In this document: positions 28,772 to 39,225 of the stretch, piece by piece
Layout: each line of letters opens with the position of its first letter
How positions within the stretch are numbered: position 1 is the first letter of the stretch
DNA from: Pseudomonas lactis
GTDB lineage: Bacteria; Pseudomonadota; Gammaproteobacteria; Pseudomonadales; Pseudomonadaceae
Length of the DNA stretch: 64,000 bases
Assembly (NCBI RefSeq): GCF_001439845.1
Contig: NZ_JYLO01000001.1
Location: 558,001-622,000, forward strand
Direction: 5' to 3'
The notes under the pieces: generated by a model
Told to the model about the DNA's origin: nothing
Databases searched by the model: none
What the model saw: only the letters and a program-made list of their open reading frames with translations
Made by a program: the position numbers and the translations under genes

Positions 28772-29502
28772 TGCAGGTGCGCGGACGTTTGATCGGCCTG
28801 GGCGTCGGCCCCGGTGACCCCGAACTGATTACCCTCAAAGCCCTGCGCCTGCTGCGTGAATCGCCGGTGGTGGCGTACTTCGTGGCCAAGGGCAAGAAGG
28901 GCAACGCCTTCGGCATCATCGAGGACCACCTGGTGCCGCAACAGACCCTGATGCCGCTGGTGTACCCGGTGACCACCGAAGTGCTGCCCGCGCCGCTGTC
29001 CTACGAGCAGGTGATCAGCGACTTCTACGACAACGCCAGCCTCGACGTGGCCGCGCACCTGGACGCAGGCCGCGATGTGGCGGTGATCTGCGAAGGGGAC
29101 CCGTTCTTCTACGGTTCCTACATGTACCTGCATGACCGCCTGGCCGAGCGCTACGACGCCGAGGTGATTCCAGGCGTGTGTTCGATGCTCGGTGGCGCCT
29201 CGGTACTCGGTGCGCCGTTGGTGTATCGCAACCAGAGCTTGTCGGTGCTCTCCGGCGTATTGCCCCATGAGGACCTCAAGCGCCGCCTGGCGGATGCCGA
29301 TGCCGCCGTGATCATGAAGCTGGGGCGCAACTTCCCGAAGGTGCGCCAAGTGTTGGAAGAGTTGGGCCTGGCCGAGCGGGCGTTGTATGTGGAGCGTGCG
29401 ACCATGGCCAACCAGAAGATCGTGCCGCTGGACCAGGTGGAGCCGATGTCTTCGCCGTATTTCTCACTGATCATCGTGCCCGGTGAACGGTGGCAAGGTT
29501 GA
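28771..29502 (+). CDS. cobI: Precorrin-2 C20-methyltransferase
   Basis: A 243-residue SAM-dependent methylase converting precorrin-2 to precorrin-3[21 protein letters not shown] is the class III methylase start, and [17 protein letters not shown] and [10 protein letters not shown] are the conserved SAM-binding elements. The stop TGA overlaps the cobJ ATG by one base (TGATG). Confidence 0.96.
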   Translation: MQVRGRLIGLGVGPGDPELITLKALRLLRESPVVAYFVAKGKKGNAFGIIEDHLVPQQTLMPLVYPVTTEVLPAPLSYEQVISDFYDNASLDVAAHLDAGRDVAVICEGDPFFYGSYMYLHDRLAERYDAEVIPGVCSMLGGASVLGAPLVYRNQSLSVLSGVLPHEDLKRRLADADAAVIMKLGRNFPKVRQVLEELGLAERALYVERATMANQKIVPLDQVEPMSSPYFSLIIVPGERWQG

Positions 29503-31139
29503 TGACCCCGGCGATTGTGATTCTGGGCCAGGGCAGCCTGGCGACTGCGCGCAAGCTCCAGCAGGTTTATCCCGGCGCGTTGATCCATGGCCTGGCCACA
29601 CGGGTTGAAGGTGCAGACCGCACCTACAGCGAATTCGGCGCGACCTTGCGTCAGCTCTATCAGCAGGGCACGCCACTGATTGCCCTGTGCGCCGCGGGTA
29701 TTGTTATCCGCACCCTGGCGCCGTTGCTGTTGGAAAAGGGCGAGGAACCCGCCGTGCTGGCGGTGGCCGAAGACGGCAGCGCCGTGGTGCCGTTGCTCGG
29801 TGGCCTGGGTGGCGTGAACCTGATGGCGCGCGACATTGCAGCGGCACTCGGTGTGTCCGCCGCCATCACTACCAGCGGCGAGCTGCGTTTTGGCACCTGC
29901 CTGCTCAACCCGCCGGCGGGCTATCAATTGGCCGATATCGAGTTGGGCAAACGCTTTGTCTCCGACCTTCTGGCCGGCGAAAGCGTGCGTATCGAAGGCA
30001 CGGCGCCATGGCTGGAGGACGCTAACCTGCCTCAGGACCAACAAGCGCGCCTGGCGATTCATGTAGGCAGTGCCGAACGCACACCGGCAGCCAACGAGTT
30101 GCTGATTTACCCGCAGAATGTCTACGTCATCTGCCGGTCGGGTGCGCAGTTGGCCGAGCGTGTGCGCACGGCGCTGCAAGAGGCGGGTGTGGCCGTGCAA
30201 TCCCTGGCCTGCCTGCTGGCCAGCGACTTGCAGATGGCTGACGCGTCGTTGCATGAAGCTGCGTCGGCCTTGGGCGTACCGCTGCGTTTTGCTGCGCTGA
30301 CACCCGTTGCGGATATCAGCATTACCGTGGCCGAGCAGCCCTTGGACCTGTCACAGGTGGGGCGCCCGCGCGGGCGTCTGGCGGTGATCGGCCTGGGCCC
30401 CGGCGCCGCTGAACTGATGGTGCCGGCGGTGAAGGCGGAACTGGCGCGTTGCACCGATGTGCTGGGGTATGAAACCTACGTGCGCATGGCCGGGCCGTTC
30501 CGGGACGATCAAGTGCAACACTGCACTGACAACCGCGAAGAAATGCAGCGCGCTCGCCATGCTTTCGAGTTGGCCGCGCAGGGCCGCTCGGTGGTGGTGG
30601 TGTCGTCCGGCGACCCTGGCGTATTCGCCATGGCTGCGGCAGTGATCGAAGCGCTGCACGAGTCCAGCGAGCCGGCCTGGCATAAGGTCGACCTGGAAAT
30701 CCTGCCGGGGGTTTCCGCTTCGCTGGCCACCGCTGCCCAGGCGGGCGCGCCGCTGGGGCATGACTTCTGTGTGATGTCGCTGTCGGATAACCTCAAGCCC
30801 TGGTCGATCATCGAAAAACGCCTGGACCTGGCTTCCCAGGCCGACCTGGCCTTGGCGTTCTACAACCCGATCTCGCGGTCGCGGCCTTGGCAACTGGGGC
30901 GCGCCCTGGAGATCGTCGCGCTGCATCGCACGCCACAGACGCCGGTGGTGCTGGGCCGTGACATCGGCCGCCCAGGCCAGACGCTGCGCGTCACCACCTT
31001 GGGGCAACTGACCCCCGAACAGGTGGACATGCGCACCATGGTGCTGATCGGTTCATCCACCACCTGTGTGTTCCCTCGCGCCGGTGGCGGCGAGTGGGTG
31101 TACACGCCACGTTGGTATGGCGACAAACCCAACTCCTGA
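29502..31139 (+). CDS. cobJ: CbiG-CobJ fusion: precorrin-3B C17-methyltransferase
   Basis: 545 residues. The N-terminal half (about 1-285) is CbiG-like, with ALCAAGIVIRTLAPLL and GGLGGVNLMARDIA. The C-terminal half (about 293-545) is CobJ, with LAVIGLGPGAAELM, VSSGDPGVFAMA, ILPGVSASLATAA and FYNPISRSRPWQL. CobJ methylates C17 with ring contraction. CbiG hydrolyses the lactone in the anaerobic route, so its presence in an aerobic pathway is curious, though such fusions are known in pseudomonads. A rho-independent terminator follows. Confidence 0.95.
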   Translation: MTPAIVILGQGSLATARKLQQVYPGALIHGLATRVEGADRTYSEFGATLRQLYQQGTPLIALCAAGIVIRTLAPLLLEKGEEPAVLAVAEDGSAVVPLLGGLGGVNLMARDIAAALGVSAAITTSGELRFGTCLLNPPAGYQLADIELGKRFVSDLLAGESVRIEGTAPWLEDANLPQDQQARLAIHVGSAERTPAANELLIYPQNVYVICRSGAQLAERVRTALQEAGVAVQSLACLLASDLQMADASLHEAASALGVPLRFAALTPVADISITVAEQPLDLSQVGRPRGRLAVIGLGPGAAELMVPAVKAELARCTDVLGYETYVRMAGPFRDDQVQHCTDNREEMQRARHAFELAAQGRSVVVVSSGDPGVFAMAAAVIEALHESSEPAWHKVDLEILPGVSASLATAAQAGAPLGHDFCVMSLSDNLKPWSIIEKRLDLASQADLALAFYNPISRSRPWQLGRALEIVALHRTPQTPVVLGRDIGRPGQTLRVTTLGQLTPEQVDMRTMVLIGSSTTCVFPRAGGGEWVYTPRWYGDKPNS

Positions 31140-31162
31140 AAACAGCCCCGTTGGCTGCCGGA

Positions 31163-31218
31163 AAGCTCCGAATAACCCAGGGATTGCTCTGGTGTTGTTC
31201 GGGGCTTTTTCTTTTTTC
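31163..31218 (+). terminator. Rho-independent terminator after cobJ
   Basis: AAGCTCCGAATAAC pairs with GTTGTTCGGGGCTT (with G-U pairs), an inner CCAG/CTGG helix closes the loop, and a run TTTTTCTTTTTT follows. It ends the cobG-cobH-cobI-cobJ transcript. Confidence 0.85.
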
Positions 31219-31376
31219 TGCGATGAAAACCAGAAGCCTGCCGCTCGCACCTTGTTATTGCTGGGCGCTGGTTTTGGGCGGGGCAGGCCAAGGGATGTTT
31301 GTCGCATGGAAACCCCGCTGCTCCCTGGACTAGTGTGGAAGCAAGCCCCATGTGGGGTGTTTGTGGAGAACAGAAA

Positions 31377-32156
31377 ATGGAGCGACGTCACAGAAGGATC
31401 AACAGCAAAAAAAGGCGCAAGTTGATTGCCGCCTACAAGTTACCGGGCGCACCTGCCAGGCAGGCCACGGCAGTGTTGGATAGCGAGGATGATTGCAATG
31501 CGGCCGTGGTGAACAACGGCGTGATTTCGTTTGCCGAAGGCTTGTCGGCGTTGAACCGGGAATACGTGCGCAAAAGCTATCTGCTGGCCAGCAGTTATGT
31601 GAGCGATGTGCTGAAGGTCCAGCGGGGCAGCGAGGCGTGGTACGAGGAATTTATCAAGGTCATGGTCAGCCTGGGGTGGCTGCCGCTGCGCAGTCGCTTT
31701 GAGCGAGTCTCGCGAGCGGGCAAGGGCCTGACGGTGCAACTGGCGGCGCTGAATATCATCGCCTCGATGCTGACGTCGACCGCGCTGTCCGGGCCGTTGC
31801 TCAGCGCATTGCCAAAACTGGCCGCCGATGCGCTGGACGCATTGAAGCGTCAGCCAGCGTCTTTCGAGCTGTTCAAGCGCAATTGCGCGGTGCGTGAGGG
31901 CGGCGATTTCGGCCTGGCCTCCTGCGCTGAAACAGACGGCGAGTTGATCATGGTGCTGGTGACCTACAGCACCCATGGTGTGGATAAACAGGTGGGCCTG
32001 CCGTTCCTGGAGTGGGACAGCTCCTCGTTCGAGGCCTTCAGCGGGCAGACTTGCCTGGTGCTCAATACCTCGATGGTCAACGAGAAAACCATCCAACTGA
32101 TGCGCGAAAGCGCCGGTGACAAAGTCGAAATGGCGATCGCCAAATACCGGATCTAG
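31377..32156 (+). CDS. Unrecognised protein of 259 residues
   Basis: Not recognised. The N-terminus is very basic (MERRHRRINSKKRRK), followed by a mixed alpha/beta protein without signal peptide or clear membrane span; a weakly hydrophobic stretch lies near residues 120-145. GGAG stands 8 nt before the ATG at 31377. The stop overlaps the convergent marC stop by 4 nt (CTAG). In PAO1 an uncharacterised gene, PA4857, sits between urtA and retS; this gene occupies a similar place and could be its counterpart, which I cannot verify. Confidence 0.75.
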   Translation: MERRHRRINSKKRRKLIAAYKLPGAPARQATAVLDSEDDCNAAVVNNGVISFAEGLSALNREYVRKSYLLASSYVSDVLKVQRGSEAWYEEFIKVMVSLGWLPLRSRFERVSRAGKGLTVQLAALNIIASMLTSTALSGPLLSALPKLAADALDALKRQPASFELFKRNCAVREGGDFGLASCAETDGELIMVLVTYSTHGVDKQVGLPFLEWDSSSFEAFSGQTCLVLNTSMVNEKTIQLMRESAGDKVEMAIAKYRI

Positions 32157-32749
32157 GGCACCAGGTAGCCGCGTACCCCGGTAAAAATGATTTGTGCGGC
32201 CAGGGCGCAGACGAACAGGCCCATCAACCGGCTGACAATCTGCAAGCCCTGGTCGCCGAGAATGCGTTCGATACGGTTGGACAGGTACAGCACCACGCCC
32301 ACCGTCAGGCTGGCCAGGGCAATACTGAGGATGGCGGTGAGCTTGTCATCCCAGTGCGGTTGGCTGACCCCCATCACCAGCAAGGCGCCGATGGTGCCGG
32401 GGCCGACGGTGAGGGGGATGGTCAGCGGCACGATGGTCACGTCCTGCTGCACATTGTCGGTCTGCACCGCCGACTTGCCCTGGGCCATGCCCAGGGCGGA
32501 GATAAACAACACGCTGCCGGCGCCGATGCGGAACGCGTCGACGGTAATGCCGAACACACTGAAAATCACCCGGCCAAACAGGTAGAGCAGCACGCTTGAT
32601 ACCAGGGTGGCCAGTGCGACTTTCCACGCCAGGCGCCGACGCTCCTTGCTGGAATAGCCACGGGTCAGGCTGATAAAGCAGGACAGCACAAAGAACGGGC
32701 TGTAGAGCACCAGCATCTTCAGGTACACGCTGAATAACACATGGAGCAT
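32153..32749 (-). CDS. MarC family integral membrane protein
   Basis: A 198-residue protein with six predicted membrane segments, e.g. residues 4-26, 42-62 and 70-88. VPLTIPLTVGPGTIGALLVMG is the family hallmark (MarC/YchE/YhgN, UPF0056). Substrate and role are unsettled; the family was once linked to multidrug resistance without proof. It converges on the unrecognised gene and is separated from retS by a REPIN. Confidence 0.9.
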   Translation of the reverse strand: MLHVLFSVYLKMLVLYSPFFVLSCFISLTRGYSSKERRRLAWKVALATLVSSVLLYLFGRVIFSVFGITVDAFRIGAGSVLFISALGMAQGKSAVQTDNVQQDVTIVPLTIPLTVGPGTIGALLVMGVSQPHWDDKLTAILSIALASLTVGVVLYLSNRIERILGDQGLQIVSRLMGLFVCALAAQIIFTGVRGYLVP

Positions 32750-32805
32750 GGGGGTGGCTCGCGGGCGGGGGAAGTGGGGAGGAGTCTATCTGACAGCGAT
32801 CCAAA

Positions 32806-32892
32806 TGTGGGAGCTGGCTTGCCTGCGAAGGCATCGACTCGGTGTGCCTGAATCACCGAGTTGACTGGATCGCAGGCAAGCCAGCTCCCACA
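32806..32892. repeat. REPIN between retS and marC
   Basis: Inverted REP pair with outer arms TGTGGGAGCTGGCTTGCCTG and complement. The core contains a further inverted segment, ACTCGGTG/CACCGAGT. It lies 3' of retS and just upstream of marC. Confidence 0.9.
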
Positions 32893-32908
32893 GGGGATGG
32901 TATTCAGG

Positions 32909-35680
32909 TCAGGATGGGGCGTGTTCCGGGCGCTGTTGGCGCTGCGCCACCCAGTAGTCCACTAGCTCGCGCAACTGCGACAGCTCCACCGGCTTGGCCA
33001 TATGCCCGTCCATGCCCGCCTGGCGTGCGCGTTCTTTGTGTTCCGAGAGAATGTGCGCCGTGAGCGCCACCACCGGCGTACGCACGCGTTGGTGGCTCAC
33101 TTCCCACGCCCGCAGTTGCTGCGTGGCCGAGAAACCATCGAGGATCGGCATCTCGCAGTCCATCAAGACCAGGTCATAGCGCTGGGCTTTCATCGCTTGC
33201 AACGCTTCTTCGCCGTTGCTGGCGGTGTCTGGGTTGAGGTTGAGCTTGCCGAGCATGCCGCGAATCACTTTGGTGGAAATGCTGTTGTCTTCGGCCACCA
33301 GGATGCGGAAATCGCTGGGCACGGTGATGGCGGCCGGTGCGCTGGGGGCCGGGCGTGCCACGAGGGCACCTTTGCTGCGCTGGGTCAGTTCATCGGCCAG
33401 GGTGGTCTTGAGGGTATAGCCCGCCACCGGTTTGGCGAGGATGCGCTTGATCCCGCAGTTGCGCGCAATGATCTTGCTCGGTGCGTTACTGATGCCGGTG
33501 AGCATGATCAGCAGGATGTCGTGGTTAAGGCTCGGGTCTTCCTTGATCTTCGCCGCCAGTTGCATGCCGGTCATGCCGGGCATGTTCTGGTCCAGCAGCA
33601 CCACGTCAAAGTAATCACGCAGGTGCGCCTTGGTACGTAACAGCGCCAGGGCCTCCTTGCCCGAAGGCGCGGCGCTGACGTTCAGGCCCCAGGCCGTGCA
33701 TTGCTGCACCAGCACTTTGCGGCAGGTGTCGTTGTCGTCCACCACCAGCACACGGGCGTCCTTGAGCGGGCCGTCGAGGTCGCTGGTCGGGTGCTCCAGG
33801 CGTTCCGGGTCCAGCGGCAGGGTCAGCCACAGGGTGCTGCCCTGGTGACTGCCGCTCTTGACGCCGAACTCGCCGTTCATCAACAGGATCAACTGGCGGG
33901 CGATGACCAGGCCCAGGTGGCCGCTCAAGCGCGTCGCCGACAGGAAGTTCTTGCTGTGCAGTTCGCTGTGCAGCAGGGCGTCGCGTTCGGCAGCTTCCAT
34001 GGGTACGCCACTGTCTTGCACGGCAATGCGCAGGCGCGGCTTGGTGCTGCGCTCATCCAGGGCGACAACGATCAGCACTTCGCCTTCATCGGTTTTGTGC
34101 AGGGCGTTTTCCAGAAGGCTCAGTAAAGCCTGGCGCAGTCGCGTCGGGTCACCGCTGATCACCCGTGGCACCTGGGGCTGGATGAAGCTGATCAGCTCGA
34201 CATTCTGTTGCTCGGCCTTGGCGCGGAAGATACTCATGCAGTCGTCGATCAAGGCATTGAGATCGAACTGCACATCATCGAGTTCGATCTGGCCGGATTC
34301 GAGCTTGGAAATGTCGAGAATCTCGTTGATCAGCGTGAGCAACTCATTACCGGCGCTGTGGATGGTCTGCACATAGTCGCGTTGCTTCACCGACAACGGC
34401 GTGCCCAGCAGCAACTCGGTCATGCCCAGCACGCCGTTCATGGGGGTGCGGATTTCGTGGCTGATCTTCGCCAGGAACTCGGCCTTGGCGGCGATTTCGG
34501 CGTTGCTGGCCGCCAGGTCGCGGCTGAGGCTGAAGCGGGTTTCGACAATGGCGCGCTGGCGCTCGCCGAGGGCCAGGCTCATCAGTAGGCCGCTGAGGCA
34601 GATAAAGCTCAGCAGGGTGACGATCAGGCCTTGTGGCGCCACCAGGGTGAGGCCGAGCAGGGCGGGCAGGATGATCAGCGTGCCGATGTTGAACACCACC
34701 ATGGCCGCCACGAACAGGCGCGCCGGGCGGTAACCTTTTTGCCAGTGATAGGCCGAGACAAACAGCATGCTCAGGCCTGCCAGCGCGACCAGGGCATAGG
34801 TGATGATGTTCAACGGCAAAGTGTTGACGAACAACAGCAGCAGGCCGCACAGGACGATCAGCAGGATGTCGGCCATCAGCACTTTGTTCAGCGGGTGCGG
34901 GCCCAGGGGCATGAAGAAGCGGTAGGCAAACATCAGCCCGCAGGGTGCGGTCAGCAACAGGGCCAGGTAGGCGCCAGGGGTCTGGATCGCGTGCCAGTTC
35001 GGCAGCCACGGCCCCACCAGGTTGAGTAGCAGCGCCAGGCTAAGCATCAACAGGAACTCGCACGCGGCCAGCCACAGGCTACTGCGCGAGCGGTGGTAGG
35101 CGAAGCGCGTGAGGTTGTGCAGGATCAGCATCGACAGCACGCCGAACAGCAGGCCGTAGATCAGCGTCTGGTTCTGGTTGGCCGCGGCCAGCACTGCAGG
35201 TTCCAGGGTGATGTAAGGGCGCAGTTCGTGTTCCGAGACCAGCCGCAGGTACACCTCCAGAGGCTGTTGGCTCTGGGGCATCGGTAACATGAAGTCACTG
35301 CTGGGCAGCGGGCGCTCAGCCTGGGGTTGGCGAGTGCCGGTGATTTGTTGCTCCACCAGGGTGTCGCCGTCCAGCACGTACAGGCTGAGGCTGGACAGGT
35401 CCGGGGCGAACACCCGCAGCACTTGTTCGTGCTTGCCGGGCTGCAACCTGAAACGCACCCACAACGCACCGTCCGGCTGCGCGGCAGTGATGCGGTTCAG
35501 TTCGATGGGGCTGAATTGATTGGTATAGCGGGCGGAACGGATGTCGCTCAGTTGCAGGTCGGCCTGTTCATCAAGCAATACCGCCCAGCCACTGCCTTGC
35601 GCGGCGGCCTGGGCCGGTAGCAAGCAGAGCAAAGTCAGCAGACTGATTGTGAAACCTATGGCGATCCTGAGCCAGCGCAC
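32909..35680 (-). CDS. retS: Hybrid sensor kinase RetS
   Basis: A 923-residue inner-membrane hybrid kinase. Order: signal peptide (1-28), periplasmic 7TMR-DISMED2 sensor (about 30-165), seven-helix 7TMR-DISM region (about 172-372), HisKA with His408 in [12 protein letters not shown], HATPase (Asn525 in the N-box, G boxes weak), receiver 1 (Asp697 in [10 protein letters not shown]) and receiver 2 (Asp841 in [10 protein letters not shown]). P. aeruginosa RetS has the same layout and sits next to purD. It blocks GacS and so controls the switch between acute virulence and biofilm through RsmY/RsmZ. The weak ATP-binding G boxes fit its GacS-antagonist mode. Confidence 0.92.
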   Translation of the reverse strand: MRWLRIAIGFTISLLTLLCLLPAQAAAQGSGWAVLLDEQADLQLSDIRSARYTNQFSPIELNRITAAQPDGALWVRFRLQPGKHEQVLRVFAPDLSSLSLYVLDGDTLVEQQITGTRQPQAERPLPSSDFMLPMPQSQQPLEVYLRLVSEHELRPYITLEPAVLAAANQNQTLIYGLLFGVLSMLILHNLTRFAYHRSRSSLWLAACEFLLMLSLALLLNLVGPWLPNWHAIQTPGAYLALLLTAPCGLMFAYRFFMPLGPHPLNKVLMADILLIVLCGLLLLFVNTLPLNIITYALVALAGLSMLFVSAYHWQKGYRPARLFVAAMVVFNIGTLIILPALLGLTLVAPQGLIVTLLSFICLSGLLMSLALGERQRAIVETRFSLSRDLAASNAEIAAKAEFLAKISHEIRTPMNGVLGMTELLLGTPLSVKQRDYVQTIHSAGNELLTLINEILDISKLESGQIELDDVQFDLNALIDDCMSIFRAKAEQQNVELISFIQPQVPRVISGDPTRLRQALLSLLENALHKTDEGEVLIVVALDERSTKPRLRIAVQDSGVPMEAAERDALLHSELHSKNFLSATRLSGHLGLVIARQLILLMNGEFGVKSGSHQGSTLWLTLPLDPERLEHPTSDLDGPLKDARVLVVDDNDTCRKVLVQQCTAWGLNVSAAPSGKEALALLRTKAHLRDYFDVVLLDQNMPGMTGMQLAAKIKEDPSLNHDILLIMLTGISNAPSKIIARNCGIKRILAKPVAGYTLKTTLADELTQRSKGALVARPAPSAPAAITVPSDFRILVAEDNSISTKVIRGMLGKLNLNPDTASNGEEALQAMKAQRYDLVLMDCEMPILDGFSATQQLRAWEVSHQRVRTPVVALTAHILSEHKERARQAGMDGHMAKPVELSQLRELVDYWVAQRQQRPEHAPS

Positions 35681-35796
35681 GGCGAAATCCCTTCGGTAGT
35701 TGGATGCACGGGTTAACTATGCGCGGGGCGACAGGGTACGGCAAGGGCCAAAGGCCCTTACCTAACCGAACGGATAGCTACTGCAAGTGTAGCTGC

Positions 35797-37089
35797 TCAG
35801 TTGTTCTCGCCGCGTTCGCGGGCAATGGCACGGTGGCCAATGTCGGTGCGGTAGAAGCAGCCCTTCCAGTCGATTTTCGCCGCCAGTTTGTACGCCTGTT
35901 GTTGCGCGGCATCGACACTGGCACCCATCGCGGTGGCGCACAATACGCGGCCACCGGCGGTTACAACTTTGCCGTCCTTGAGCGCGGTGCCCGCATGGAA
36001 CACCTTGCCTTCCAGCGCAGCGGCAGCGTCGAGGCCTTCGATCGCATCGCCCTTGGCGTAGTCGGCAGGGTAGCCACCGGCCGCCAGTACGATGCCAACG
36101 CTCGGGCGTGGGTCCCATTGTGCTTCGACCTTGTCCAGGGCCTGGGCGAGGGCGGCTTCTACCAGCAGCACCAGGCTCGATTGCAGACGCAGCATCACCG
36201 GTTGGGTTTCCGGATCGCCGAAACGGCAGTTGAACTCGATGACTTTGGGGTTACCGGCTTTGTCGATCATCAGGCCGGCGTAGAGGAAACCGGTGTACAC
36301 GTTGCCTTCATCGGCCATGCCACGCACGGTTGGCCAGATCACCAGGTCCATGACGCGCTGGTGCACGTCGGCGGTCACCACCGGCGCCGGGGAGTAGGCA
36401 CCCATGCCGCCGGTGTTCGGGCCGCTGTCGCCGTTGCCGACGCGCTTGTGGTCCTGGCTGGTGGCCATCGGCAATACGTTCTTGCCGTCGACCATCACGA
36501 TAAAGCTGGCTTCTTCGCCGTCGAGGAATTCCTCGATGACCACGCGCGAACCGGCGTCACCAAAAGCATTGCCGGCGAGCATGTCGCGCACGGCGTCTTC
36601 GGCTTCCTGCAGGGTCATGGCGACAATCACGCCTTTACCGGCAGCCAGGCCATCGGCCTTGATCACGATTGGTGCGCCTTTTTCACGCAGGTAAGCCAGG
36701 GCCGGCTCGATCTCGGTGAAGTTCTGGTAATCGGCCGTCGGGATCTTGTGGCGAGCCAGGAAGTCCTTGGTGAAGGCTTTCGAACCTTCCAGCTGGGCGG
36801 CGCCAGCGGTAGGGCCGAAGCAATCCAGGCCACGGCTGCGGAACAGATCGACGACGCCAGCCACCAGCGGCACTTCCGGGCCGACGATGGTCAGGGAAAC
36901 ATTCTTCTCGGCAAAATCTGCCAATTGCTCCAGGGCCAGCACGTCGATGGCGACGTTTTCGCACTTGGCTTCGATGGCGGTACCGGCGTTGCCGGGGGCC
37001 ACGAAGACTTTCTGCACGCGTGGGTCCTGGGCTACTTTCCAGGCCAGGGCGTGTTCACGGCCACCGCTGCCAATGATCAAAACATTCAT
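35797..37089 (-). CDS. purD: Phosphoribosylamine-glycine ligase
   Basis: A 430-residue ATP-grasp enzyme, GAR synthetase, the second step of de novo purine synthesis. [18 protein letters not shown] at the start, [14 protein letters not shown] in the ATP-grasp domain and [12 protein letters not shown] near the active site are diagnostic. It lies downstream of purH in the same direction with a family B repeat between; retS follows on the same strand. Confidence 0.98.
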   Translation of the reverse strand: MNVLIIGSGGREHALAWKVAQDPRVQKVFVAPGNAGTAIEAKCENVAIDVLALEQLADFAEKNVSLTIVGPEVPLVAGVVDLFRSRGLDCFGPTAGAAQLEGSKAFTKDFLARHKIPTADYQNFTEIEPALAYLREKGAPIVIKADGLAAGKGVIVAMTLQEAEDAVRDMLAGNAFGDAGSRVVIEEFLDGEEASFIVMVDGKNVLPMATSQDHKRVGNGDSGPNTGGMGAYSPAPVVTADVHQRVMDLVIWPTVRGMADEGNVYTGFLYAGLMIDKAGNPKVIEFNCRFGDPETQPVMLRLQSSLVLLVEAALAQALDKVEAQWDPRPSVGIVLAAGGYPADYAKGDAIEGLDAAAALEGKVFHAGTALKDGKVVTAGGRVLCATAMGASVDAAQQQAYKLAAKIDWKGCFYRTDIGHRAIARERGENN

Positions 37090-37109
37090 TTCAAAAACCT
37101 CGTTAGGAT

Positions 37110-37213
37110 GATCGTTCCCACGCTCTGCGTGGGAATGCCTCTACGGACGCTCTGCGTCCGAGGGACGCGGAGCGTCCCTGGCTGCGTTCCCACGCGGAGC
37201 GTGGGAACGATCA
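37110..37213. repeat. Family B palindromic element between purH and purD
   Basis: GATCGTTCCCACGCTCTGCG at the left, GTGGGAACGATCA at the right, with an inner GGACGCTCTGCGTCC-like pair. It fills the gap between the two purine genes and ends one base before the purH stop codon. Confidence 0.85.
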
Positions 37214-37214
37214 A

Positions 37215-38822
37215 TCAGTGGCGGAAGTGGCGCATGCCGGTGAAGACCATCGCAATGCCCGCTTCATCAGCGGCGGCGATGACTTCTGCATCACGCATCG
37301 AGCCGCCCGGTTGGATCACGGCGGTCACGCCTGCTTTCGCGGCGTTGTCCAGGCCGTCACGGAACGGGAAGAACGCATCGGATGCCATCACCGAACCCAC
37401 CACCTGCAAACCGGCGTGTTCTGCCTTGATCGCTGCGATACGTGCCGAGTTCACACGGCTCATCTGGCCAGCGCCGACACCGATGGTCTGGCGGTTCTTG
37501 GCGTAGACGATGGCGTTGGACTTGACGTACTTGGCCACTTTCCAGGCGAAGATCAGGTCGTTGATCTCTTGCTCGGTCGGCGCGCGCTTGGTCACGACTT
37601 TCAAGTCGTCGCTGCCGATCATGCCGATGTCGCGGCTCTGTACCAGCAGGCCGCCATTGACGCGCTTGTAGTCCCAGGCGGCGGCGCGGTCTGCCGACCA
37701 CTCGCCACAGGCCAGCAGGCGCACGTTGGCTTTAGCAGCGACGATGGCGCGGGCTTCTTCGCTGACGCTTGGGGCGATGATCACTTCGACGAACTGACGC
37801 TCGACGATGGCCTTGGCGGTCTCGGCATCCAGCTCGCGGTTGAAGGCGATGATGCCGCCGAATGCTGATTCAGTGTCGGTGGCGTAGGCCAGTTCGTACG
37901 CCTGGCGGATACCGCCTTCAGCGTCCGGGCTGACGGCCACGCCGCACGGGTTGGCGTGCTTGACGATCACGCAGGCCGGCTTGACGAAGCTCTTCACACA
38001 TTCCAGCGCAGCGTCGGTATCGGCCACGTTGTTGTAGGAGAGTTCCTTGCCCTGCAGTTGAGTAGCGGTGGCGATGCCCACTTCGGCCGGCTTGGCTTCC
38101 ACGTAGAATGCCGCGCTCTGGTGCGGGTTCTCGCCGTAGCGCATTTCCTGGGCCTTGATGAACTGGCTGTTGAAGGTGCGCGGGAACTGGCTGCGGCCTT
38201 CGGTGCTCAAGGTTGGCGCCGCCTGGTTCACGGTGCCCATGTAGTTGGCGATCATGCCGTCGTAGGCGGCGGTGTGTTCGAACGCCTTGAGCATCAGGTC
38301 AAAGCGCTGGGCGTAGGTCAGGCCACCGGCCTTGAGGTTTTCCAGGACGCTGGCGTAGTCGCTGGCGTTGACCACGATGGCCACGTCCTTATGGTTCTTG
38401 GCTGCCGAGCGCACCATGGTTGGGCCGCCGATATCGATGTTTTCGATGGCGGTCGGCAGGTCGCAACCTGGCTTGTTGATGGTGGCTTCGAATGGGTACA
38501 GGTTAACGGCCACCAGGTCGATCGGCTTGATACCGTGCTCGGTCATGATGGCGTCGTCGATACCGCGACGGCCGAGGATACCGCCGTGGATTTTCGGGTG
38601 CAGGGTCTTGACGCGACCGTCCATCATTTCTGCGAAACCGGTGTAGTCCGCGACTTCTACTGCGGCCACGCCGTTGTCCTGCAGCAGTTTGAAGGTCCCG
38701 CCCGTGGAGAGGATTTCCACACCCAGGGCTTCCAGCTCCCGGGCAAATTCGAGGATCCCGGTCTTGTCGGAAACACTGATCAAGGCACGGCGGATCGGCA
38801 GGCGGGTGGTCTGGTCGGTCAT
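37215..38822 (-). CDS. purH: Bifunctional AICAR transformylase/IMP cyclohydrolase
   Basis: 535 residues, standard length, catalysing the last two steps to IMP. The N-terminal MGS-like cyclohydrolase begins [19 protein letters not shown]; the C-terminal transformylase has KHANPCGVA with its catalytic Lys-His. ATG 38822 gives MTDQTT and has GGA 8 nt upstream. It reads towards purD; an intrinsic terminator separates it from fis upstream. Confidence 0.98.
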   Translation of the reverse strand: MTDQTTRLPIRRALISVSDKTGILEFARELEALGVEILSTGGTFKLLQDNGVAAVEVADYTGFAEMMDGRVKTLHPKIHGGILGRRGIDDAIMTEHGIKPIDLVAVNLYPFEATINKPGCDLPTAIENIDIGGPTMVRSAAKNHKDVAIVVNASDYASVLENLKAGGLTYAQRFDLMLKAFEHTAAYDGMIANYMGTVNQAAPTLSTEGRSQFPRTFNSQFIKAQEMRYGENPHQSAAFYVEAKPAEVGIATATQLQGKELSYNNVADTDAALECVKSFVKPACVIVKHANPCGVAVSPDAEGGIRQAYELAYATDTESAFGGIIAFNRELDAETAKAIVERQFVEVIIAPSVSEEARAIVAAKANVRLLACGEWSADRAAAWDYKRVNGGLLVQSRDIGMIGSDDLKVVTKRAPTEQEINDLIFAWKVAKYVKSNAIVYAKNRQTIGVGAGQMSRVNSARIAAIKAEHAGLQVVGSVMASDAFFPFRDGLDNAAKAGVTAVIQPGGSMRDAEVIAAADEAGIAMVFTGMRHFRH

Positions 38823-38853
38823 CTCAATTTCCATCAAAAGCAAAGGAAGTCAG

Positions 38854-38888
38854 CAAAAAAGGCGACCGGTTTTACGCGGGCGCCTTTC
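38854..38888 (-). terminator. Rho-independent terminator between fis and purH
   Basis: On the minus strand AAAGGCG pairs with CGCCTTT around a GC-containing loop, followed by a T-run (CGCCTTTTTTG). It would end the dusB-fis transcript, so purH needs its own promoter or readthrough. Confidence 0.8.
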
Positions 38889-38904
38889 TGGTTTGATTGA
38901 ATGC

Positions 38905-39225
38905 TTACAGCAAATCGTACTGCTTGAGCTTTTTGCGCAAGGTGCCACGGTTGAGGCCCAGCAGCTCACTGGCTTTGGTCTGGTTGCCCTTGACGTAGTT
39001 CATCACGCTTTCGAGCAAGGGCGCCTCGACTTCGGAGAGCACCAGGTTGTACACATCCGTGACGGAAGCGCCCTCAAGGTGGGCGAAATAATTGTGCAGC
39101 GCCTTCTCGACACTCCCGCGAAGGGTCTGGCCTTCTTCGCTCGGCGTGTTGAGGTGCTGTTTCAAATTGACGTTGTCGCTCACGGGTGTTGTTCCACTCA
39201 CTAAAGTCTCGGTCATCATCGTCAT
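38905..39225 (-). CDS. fis: DNA-binding protein Fis
   Basis: A 106-residue nucleoid-associated regulator. The C-terminal helix-turn-helix is complete: [20 protein letters not shown] at about residues 80-99. It overlaps dusB by 4 nt, the dusB-fis operon order conserved across gamma-proteobacteria. In pseudomonads Fis affects growth-phase control and virulence. Confidence 0.97.
   Translation of the reverse strand: MTMMTETLVSGTTPVSDNVNLKQHLNTPSEEGQTLRGSVEKALHNYFAHLEGASVTDVYNLVLSEVEAPLLESVMNYVKGNQTKASELLGLNRGTLRKKLKQYDLL

Noticed and set aside
35704..37506. Open frame antisense to purD running into purH
   Set aside because: Covers two well-defined purine genes and a repeat; the peptide has no recognisable domain.
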